Assembly (NCBI GenBank): GCA_026122225.1
Contig: JANEZZ010000983.1
Location: 992,001-1,056,000 of the forward strand
Length of the DNA stretch: 64,000 nucleotides
Direction: 5' to 3'
Origin: Heloderma charlesbogerti
Taxonomy: Eukaryota; Chordata; Lepidosauria; Squamata; Helodermatidae
In this document: in pieces, positions 57,654 to 64,000 of the stretch
How positions within the stretch are numbered: the stretch's first letter is position 1
Layout of the letters: every line of letters starts with the position of its first letter
Program-made: the position numbers and the translations under genes
The notes under the pieces: model-generated
What the model saw: only the letters and a program-made list of their open reading frames with translations
The model's database searches: none
What the model was told of the DNA's origin: nothing

Positions 57654-60005
57654 CTGTTGAAAAGAAGAAGAAGGTTGTTTCTTCAATGTAAAACACACAC
57701 ACAAGAACAACAAATAGAAGTACATATGAAAAAAATATGCAAAAGCAACAATACGTTGAATGAGTTAGGAAGGGAAGGATTTAGAAAGATGTTTGGTAGA
57801 ATAACTTTAATCGTTTTCAAAGACAGAAGCTATAATCAAGCATGGCCTCCTTGCTGATTACTCTCTCAAATGAAGTAAACAGAATGTTATAAACAACTCC
57901 ATGGGAACACAACGGGTTCCATAAGCCAAATTTTGACAATGAGTCTCTCTTCACTGCCTCTGTCATAAGACAGCTATTTCCATGGCTTAAAAGCCACGAG
58001 TCTTGTGAGCCTTTGTACACAAGTCCACATTTTCTATTCATGAAAATAACCAAGCATAGCATTATTGTCTAGAGGCTGAGCTTGAATGACTGTATTTTGA
58101 ACTATTCATATATTCTAAATTGTCCATTTACTTCATGAATTTATATCCAAAGCTGAATATATTCAGAACTCTTACCTTTCCTAATGCTTGTTTTCCTTCT
58201 CTAACTTTCTTCACATCTGCTACCAGAGATGGAAGCAATTGGAAATGAGCCATTTTATTGAACAGATGCTATTTTTATGCTGGGTACTGGAGCTTTTCAG
58301 ACAGAGCGCTTTGCCCAACTTGCATTTACTATATCACTGTAAAGCTGCTTACATGTGAGTTGTGCTTCAGTTTGGGTATGTGCTTGAAGCACTCACACAA
58401 GCACTCACACATGCATATAAACTTGCCTTCTGCTGAGTCAGACTCCCAGCATTGTCTACTTTGATTAGCAGGCCTTCTCTGTCCTGTTACAAGAGGTCCT
58501 TTAACAGGTCTTCTTAAACTTGCTTCCACTGAAGATGCTGGGGACTGAAAACATGTGCTCTGTGACACAGCTATGAGCCTTCCCTCACTGTTCCTCTCTG
58601 TAGGCTATTATATTGGTTGCTGGCTATAGAGGTGCTGATGGTGGTCCTAGACTAGAGCAAGGAATGAACATCACACTCAGAACTCATACAGAAAAACCTT
58701 GTGCCATGCATTTTACAGCACAATGGCAGTTACTGCGTGGTAAAGTTGTTCTCTCCTTATCACTTGGCAGGATGATATAGATGGCCAAGTTGCTCCAGGA
58801 TGAGAGAGCTCACTCAGGGGTAGTTTGATTGTATGGGCTCATAGTGTACTCAATATCATATATGTTGACCAGGCTCCTATTCCAACCACAGTTCAGCTGC
58901 TATATATTTGCACCCCAAAAAAGTGCTATCTGAGTGATCCATTTAATCACTTAATTAATAGGCAGCTATCAGCCAGCTTTGCTAACCTACTTCAAGCAGC
59001 TCTCTGTTGTAATCAAGGATTAGTGAAGTGGAGATTACTACTGATAAACTGGAAGGGAACAAACAGTGAACAGAGCAAATCCACTGCAGTGTTGTCATAA
59101 GAAAGCTAGGGCATTGTAATAATTTATACATGGAAATGGAAAAAAAAATCAGCATAGTCTGATTAATAGATCTTTGCTTGTTCCAGGTCTTTCTGTGCAC
59201 GCCTGGGTTTTTAAGTATTCTTGAATTTGGCTGCAAATTAGCCTATAAAAAGGGTGGGTCCCTGCACAACTGAAGAATTATTTCTGCAGTATGGAGGTGC
59301 CTTTTTTGTAAGATGGTTGAGGCCAGTGGTGCCTAAATGGCCCAGTTCATAGGCTATCCAAATGGCATGGTGGCTACTGGGAATCTGAATTGTGTGGGTG
59401 CATCTCTATGCTATCAAGCATTTTTCCACACACACCTTTGAAGCCAATACTAATCATGTCAGATTAGCAATACTCTACAAAATTAGGGTCTTCCTTAGTC
59501 ACGTGGTTCACATCAGCTTGGATGTGAACTACATGTGTACATATAAAGAGGTGCCTGTGTGATCTGAGTTCCTTGAGTTGCAACCACATCCGAAGGATAA
59601 CATGCATAGGAGGCCTACCAGTGCTTAGGGTGGGAAAGCCACCCCCTTTTGCAAAGACGTGCTTCGCATGCTACCTTTTCCTCTGCCTATCTTTCCAGTG
59701 AGCCTCATATAAGATTACTTGTGCCAAGCTTCTGAGTCATTAGAACAAGCTGCTTTACGGACTCTCCCAAGCTGACCTTATTATGGAATTTATGACAACG
59801 CTGGCTCTCATTCAGAATCATGTAAGCAAAGGCGACAAACAACACAATGTTGCAAAGTCCTCTCGAAAAGGCTATTGCTTTGCTTTTGGAATAATAATAA
59901 CAATAATAATAATCCATACTCATAAGAAATAAATAAAACTTTGGGCATCTGTTTGGGCTTCTCAGCGGTTTCAACATTGCTGCTGTATGTGGACGTGACC
60001 CAAGC
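57654..60005. other. Intron upstream of the host exon
   Basis: On the minus strand this is the intron ending at the acceptor 57655-57654, with a pyrimidine tract at 57656-57680. No other exon, transposon or RNA gene is recognised. Short ATA repeats (TAATAATAA) lie at 59892-59912. Confidence 0.5.
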
Positions 60006-60009
60006 AGTG

Positions 60010-60240
60010 CAGGCTGGTGGCTCCAATCTTGGTGGGTATGTGAATCCGTTTTGGATTTTAGTCAAATCAAATCCAGCCAGACCTCTAAAGGAGCTATCCA
60101 AGGTGCTGAACCTATTTTGGGGATAGGGTTCAGCAACTTGGATAGCTCCTTTAGAATTTTGGCTGGTTTTGACTAAAACCCAAAATGGATTCACAGCTCC
60201 ACTGAAATCAGAACCACCAGCCTCCACTGGACCCAAGCCC
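60010..60240. mobile_element. Imperfect palindrome, likely foldback MITE
   Basis: Two arms of about 105 bp are inverted around 60125. CTAAAGGAGCTATCCAAGGT in the left arm pairs with ACTTGGATAGCTCCTTTAGA in the right, and outer ends GGCTGGTGGCTCC and CCACCAGCCTCC also pair. The 209-codon minus open frame across it (60437-59808) is a by-product. No target duplication is evident. Confidence 0.8.
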
Positions 60241-60244
60241 TCTT

Positions 60245-61285
60245 CAGGCATCCTTCCTACCATGTTGAATGAACACATAAGGAGTGCTCCAGCCGCACTC
60301 CACTCCCCTCCATCTTTGCATCTGTTGCCCTGTATGCATGGTGGGTCTGAAGAGGAGAACCTCCTGTATCCATGGTTGCCCTCCACGTGATTAAGCAGAT
60401 TATATCTCTTTGTTCTGTTGTGCTTTGAACTCACCACTCAGTGGGCAAATGGAAATAAAATGCAGCTTTTTAAATGTTTGCACCATCAAGGGGGGCGGGC
60501 GGGAACCCTTTATGAAATAACAGCAACAATTGTAAAGAAAACCTTCTGGGTTATAACATATTACAGGTTCAAGGAACAGCCACTTCTCCTTTTCACTCCC
60601 TACATAGGAACTGTCAGCACTTAGCATGGATCTGCTTATTGATTTCAGCAATAAAGAAGATTAACTACTGAGTTTGTTCTGGGTCATTTCAGTCTACCAA
60701 GGGAAGCTCTGATTGCACGCCCAGACCACAAGGCTGTCCTGACAAATCACATGCCTGAAGGTATAAAAGTAGGCAGCTTGAAAGAACTGCAGAATTATGA
60801 CTGTGCAACTGAACCTCGGTAAATTATGCTTTGACAAAGTGACTTTCACAATGGAGAGCCTGCATGCTCAGAGGCCTTTAACCTCCTTTTAAGGCCAGCC
60901 ATTTTCCATTTCGCATTCATATTTTCCATGTCTGCAAACCTGAAGAAGAGAACCTACCTTTAAAGGGATAACAGGATTCACTATCTATTGTATCAGGCTG
61001 AGGAGGATGACATGTAACCAGGGCTAGCCTTAGGGATGGGCAAACTGGGCAGTCACCTGGCTAAGCTGAGCTCAGTGGCTGTTTTTTTTTTTTAACATAC
61101 TGTCTGCAGTGAGCTGGGTGGCAAAAAGTAAGTGTCTGTAACCTTTCTTTCAAGGTTCTACAGCATGGGCATTGTTATAAATAGGCTCCTCTGGGCATGG
61201 GCCCCAGATCTTCTGAGCTGTGCCCCGAATCTTTTGAGCTGTCCTAATTGCCTTTTTTTTTTTTTTTACATTTTCCCAGTGACTT
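60245..61285. other. Stretch without gene
   Basis: No gene supported. T runs lie at 61081-61093 and 61254-61267. Confidence 0.4.
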
Positions 61286-61289
61286 TAAT

Positions 61290-61760
61290 TGAAAACCAGA
61301 AACGGCCATAGCTTTTTAGGTTTGTATGATAAACATATGAGATTTGGAGACCTGGTGGCTCCCATGGAGGTTAGTGAACCTGATAAATTTCAGGCAGTAA
61401 AATCCAGTGGCTTTTGTGCTAGCCACAGGTAAAAATTTGCTTTAAAAAAAAATCTGTCAAAGCAAAGGGCTATAATTTTTTTGTGCTTCCACATAAATGC
61501 ATAGAATTTGGAGACCTGGCAGCCTCTGTAGAGCTGGCCAAAGTTCAGACAGTTAGGTCCAGTGGCTTTTGTGCTAGCCACAGGTAAAATTTGCTTTTTT
61601 CAAGAAAATCTGTCAATGCAAAAAGCTATGTTTTTTTGTGTGCTTCCACATAAGTGCATGGAATTTGGGGACTTGGCAGCCCCTGTGAAGCTGACTGAAC
61701 CTGCCAAATTTCAGACAGTTAGGCCCAGTGGCTTTTGTGCTAGCCATGCATAAAGTTTCC
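61290..61760. repeat. Degenerate tandem array, about three units of 155-170 bp
   Basis: Each unit contains GAATTTGGAGACCTGGCAGC-like sequence, then TTTCAGACAGTTAGG-like sequence, and AGTGGCTTTTGTGCTAGCCA (near 61405, 61561 and 61730). The units differ by substitutions and small indels, so the array is old. The open frames through it (61390-61581 and 61562-61753) reflect repetition and not a protein. Confidence 0.85.
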
Positions 61761-61894
61761 TTTTCTAAAAGACTAAAACAAAAAGTAAAAACTGTCAAGC
61801 CACACAGGGTCACAGAGATCCTAATCAGAAAGTGTTTAAGGTGGCCATGGTCACTATCCCTAATCTCTGGTATAGGTTTTTTTTTGACGTGCAA

Positions 61895-61965
61895 ATAGTA
61901 TTTCCTTTTGTCTGTCCTGAATCTGCCACTATTCAGCTTCACTGGATGACCTGAGGCTCCTCATT
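61895..61965 (-). mobile_element. CR1/L3-like 3' UTR fragment
   Basis: CTTTTGTCTGTCCTGAATCT and ATTCAGCTTCACTGGATGAC match the untranslated part of the element at 44125-45145. Further decayed sequence may extend to 62160. Confidence 0.75.
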
Positions 61966-62334
61966 GAGGGAAGAAAAAGGTTAAGCATCTCTTTGGCTGC
62001 AATACACATTACCTGGGAAAAAGGCACATTGAACTCAGCTTATTTATTGCACTGCTCCACTTTCACCACTCCATATAATTGTATAAACCTCCCCCTTACT
62101 TGGCTTTCTTCTAAATTAAATAGCCCAAATATTGAAGCCTTTCCTTACAGAGGAGTGATTGCACCCCACTCTCAATCACCCCACTGTGATTAGAGACCTC
62201 TGGGTTAAAAGTTCAGCCCTACTGGCAGCTAGATATCACTTGCCAAGGCTCAGTTTTCCCCTCCTAACTCCTCTCACCCTCCTTAATCTTAAGGAACTTG
62301 TTACATTTCCCAGACAGGCTCCCTGGACTTCAGA

Positions 62335-62402
62335 ATCATCCGAAGCTAGATGGACCCAGGGTCTGACTCGGTATAAGGCAGCAGCTTCCTATGTTCCTAT
62401 GA
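62335..62402 (+). mobile_element. CR1/L3-like 3' terminus, plus orientation
   Basis: AGATGGACCCAGGGTCTGAC and CAGCTTCCTATGTTCCTATG are the sense 3' end of the same broad family. Confidence 0.6.
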
Positions 62403-63080
62403 ACAGAAAGCTTTAATAAAAATAGGACGTTTGGGTTTGTTTTTTAAGTGGAGGGCAGATAAATGCTGCTCATTCATACACTCCTATGTATGCACACTCA
62501 GAAACCCCATTATGTTTAATGAGGCTTACCCTCAGGAAAGCATGCATAGGATTCCAGCACAAGTTACTTCTACAGGGAGGTTTGCACCCTAATGTTCTGC
62601 ATGTTTACTCAGAAATAAGTCCTGAGTTGTGAGCATGGTACTGCAGGCTTAACACAGTGCCTACCCAATTCCAGTCTAATGAATTGAGTGACTACCCTTT
62701 CAGCTCAGTCCTATGCTTATTTTGTCCTGTGTGTGTGTGTGTGTTTTGCATGAACTCTAGCTTCAGTGGCGAGGTAAAGGCACTTAGTACATGCTCAGAG
62801 TTTCTCCATAACCTAGCCCTAGTTCTGAAAACAGACTCATTGGCTGAATCCTGGTGAAGTCTTGGCACAAATGAAGTTATGGGGAGAAAGATACAATGAG
62901 AGCTTGTGCATAACAATGAGGAGTTAGAGAAGAGTTGCACAAAACAAGACACCTGTTTTTATGAGAAGTTGCTGGAGGATGGTAGGATGAGGAAGGATGG
63001 TTGCATGGAGGGGAATAGAATTGGTAGGGGGAGAATGTAAGTGCTCATTGGTGAAAGAAAAGCAAAATAAAGGCACTCTA
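62403..63080. other. Stretch without gene
   Basis: No gene. It has a short dispersed repeat remnant at 62480-62620 and a (GT)n run at 62729-62744. Confidence 0.45.
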
Positions 63081-63084
63081 TATT

Positions 63085-63240
63085 TAAGAACATAAGAAGA
63101 GCCATACTGCATCAGACCAAGGTCCATCTAGTCCAGCATTCTGTTCACACAGTGGCCAACCAGATGCCACGGGAAATCCACAAGCAGGAAATGAATGCAA
63201 TAGCACCTTCCCACCCATGTTCCCCTGCTGCTAACATTGG
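63085..63240 (-). mobile_element. CR1/L3-like 3' end fragment
   Basis: AAGAACATAAGAAGAGCCAT, CCAGCATTCTGTTCACACAG and GTGGCCAACCAGATGCCACG mark the plus-strand reading of this family's 3' end. Confidence 0.85.
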
Positions 63241-63269
63241 TGAAATGTAAATAAATTCTAGTCATTCTA

Positions 63270-63820
63270 CATTTGAATGCATGCATATCCTTCAGAAACT
63301 TTGCAGGTTTTTGCCTGGGAGACACCACTAATGACCTGTGCATTTTCATACACATTTACCCCAAAACTATGGGGGGTGGTGAAAAGAAGGGAAAGCAAAT
63401 CACTTCTTCCCTCAAATTGGAGAACTGCTGCACCTGTCCTTCTGAAACTTTGCTGGTTTCTTACTTAGGGACACCTCTAGGTTGTCTGTAATTTTCACAA
63501 CAATGGTCCACAAGAAGCATAGGGAGATAAGCATGTCCTCTTTTGGAGACCTCAAAATGTCAGAGCTATCCTTGCACAAACCCCATGTGGCTATCACTCT
63601 GAAATTTGGCAGACATGATCTCCTCTGATGGGACAATGAATCCTGAAATTTTTATCCAATTCTTCCAAGTAATAAAAATGTTACTGGCAGTTCTCTTTAA
63701 AAGAAAATGAAAATATAAATGCTGCACCTATTTTCCTGACATTGGGCAGGTGTAATCCCCTTCTAGAGGGCTACTATGCCTGAAATTATCATCCGGTTCT
63801 GACCAAGAGAAAAAAGTTAG
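63270..63820. repeat. Degenerate tandem array, about four units of 135-160 bp
   Basis: Anchor phrases CCTTCAGAAACTTTGCAGG (63290), CCTTCTGAAACTTTGCTGG (63437), CTCTGAAATTTGGCAGAC (63597) and TCCTGACATTGGGCAGG (63733) recur, each followed by a decayed (GGGA)CACC(T/A)CT or CCCCTTCT block. The array is degenerate and runs to or near the right edge. Confidence 0.75.
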
Positions 63821-64000
63821 TTTCCCCCCCTAATTTCCCATGGTAGTCAACAGGAAGCAAAAAGACTCATTTTTCCAAACCCTGGCTCAGGCTTGGTGCT
63901 GAGCTGCAGTGGAATGACTCCAAATTGGAGTCCCTTGAGTGTCAGGGTTGGATCGGAGCCCATAGAGCCCCAAAGCAGTTTTGATTCTAAGGAAGAGATA

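Noticed and set aside
59808..60437. 209-codon minus-strand open frame
   Set aside because: It runs through the inverted repeat at 60010-60240; residues from the two arms are mirror translations, and no protein motif is visible.

Overview
This window looks like nuclear DNA of a squamate reptile, most likely a lizard. The evidence is its mix of interspersed repeats: RTE-BovB LINEs with their typical 3' ends, a tRNA-headed Sauria-type SINE, L2-like, CR1-like and L1-like LINEs, and many short non-autonomous hAT-like and Harbinger-like DNA transposons. All family names rest on recognised protein and terminal motifs, not on a database search. No prokaryotic gene organisation, no CRISPR array and no LTR retroelement was seen.

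Only one host coding segment can be supported: a 1183-bp internal exon on the minus strand (57653 to 56471). It has a strong acceptor and donor, 394 open codons, a Cys/His-rich start, an acidic body and a nine-glycine run encoded by a trinucleotide microsatellite. I do not recognise the gene. Nearly everything else is intergenic or intronic DNA made of transposons of several ages.

Layout: 0.15-0.75 kb, a BovB with a 5' inversion; 1.7-6.6 kb, hAT-like MITEs and L2 remnants; 6.6-13.9 kb, an L1-like LINE split by a full-length BovB (11-bp target duplication), which itself contains a hAT-like palindromic MITE and a second BovB; 14.2 kb, a Sauria-type SINE; 19.3-20.9 kb, a BovB split by another palindromic MITE; 23.9-26.4 kb, an L2 copy split by a palindromic MITE and by a Harbinger-like element carrying 5S-rRNA-like segments; 26.8 kb, a strong hairpin; 28.5-30.3 kb, an L2 with a Harbinger-like insertion (TAA duplication) and a CR1 fragment; 35.6-38.6 kb, a nearly complete but broken CR1; 40.3-41.0 kb, a second 5S-containing element; 44.1-45.1 kb, a CR1/L3-like 3' end; 52.9-54.1 kb, a fourth palindromic MITE and a nested hAT; 54.5-55.2 kb, an L2; 56.4-57.7 kb, the host exon; 60-64 kb, a palindrome and two degenerate tandem arrays.

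The most notable content is (1) a family of four GC-rich 'palindromes of palindromes' with hAT-like ends, perfect 8-bp target duplications and outward-facing splice-donor-like motifs, and (2) Harbinger-like elements that carry a 5S rRNA segment with its internal promoter boxes joined to a CR1-like tail.
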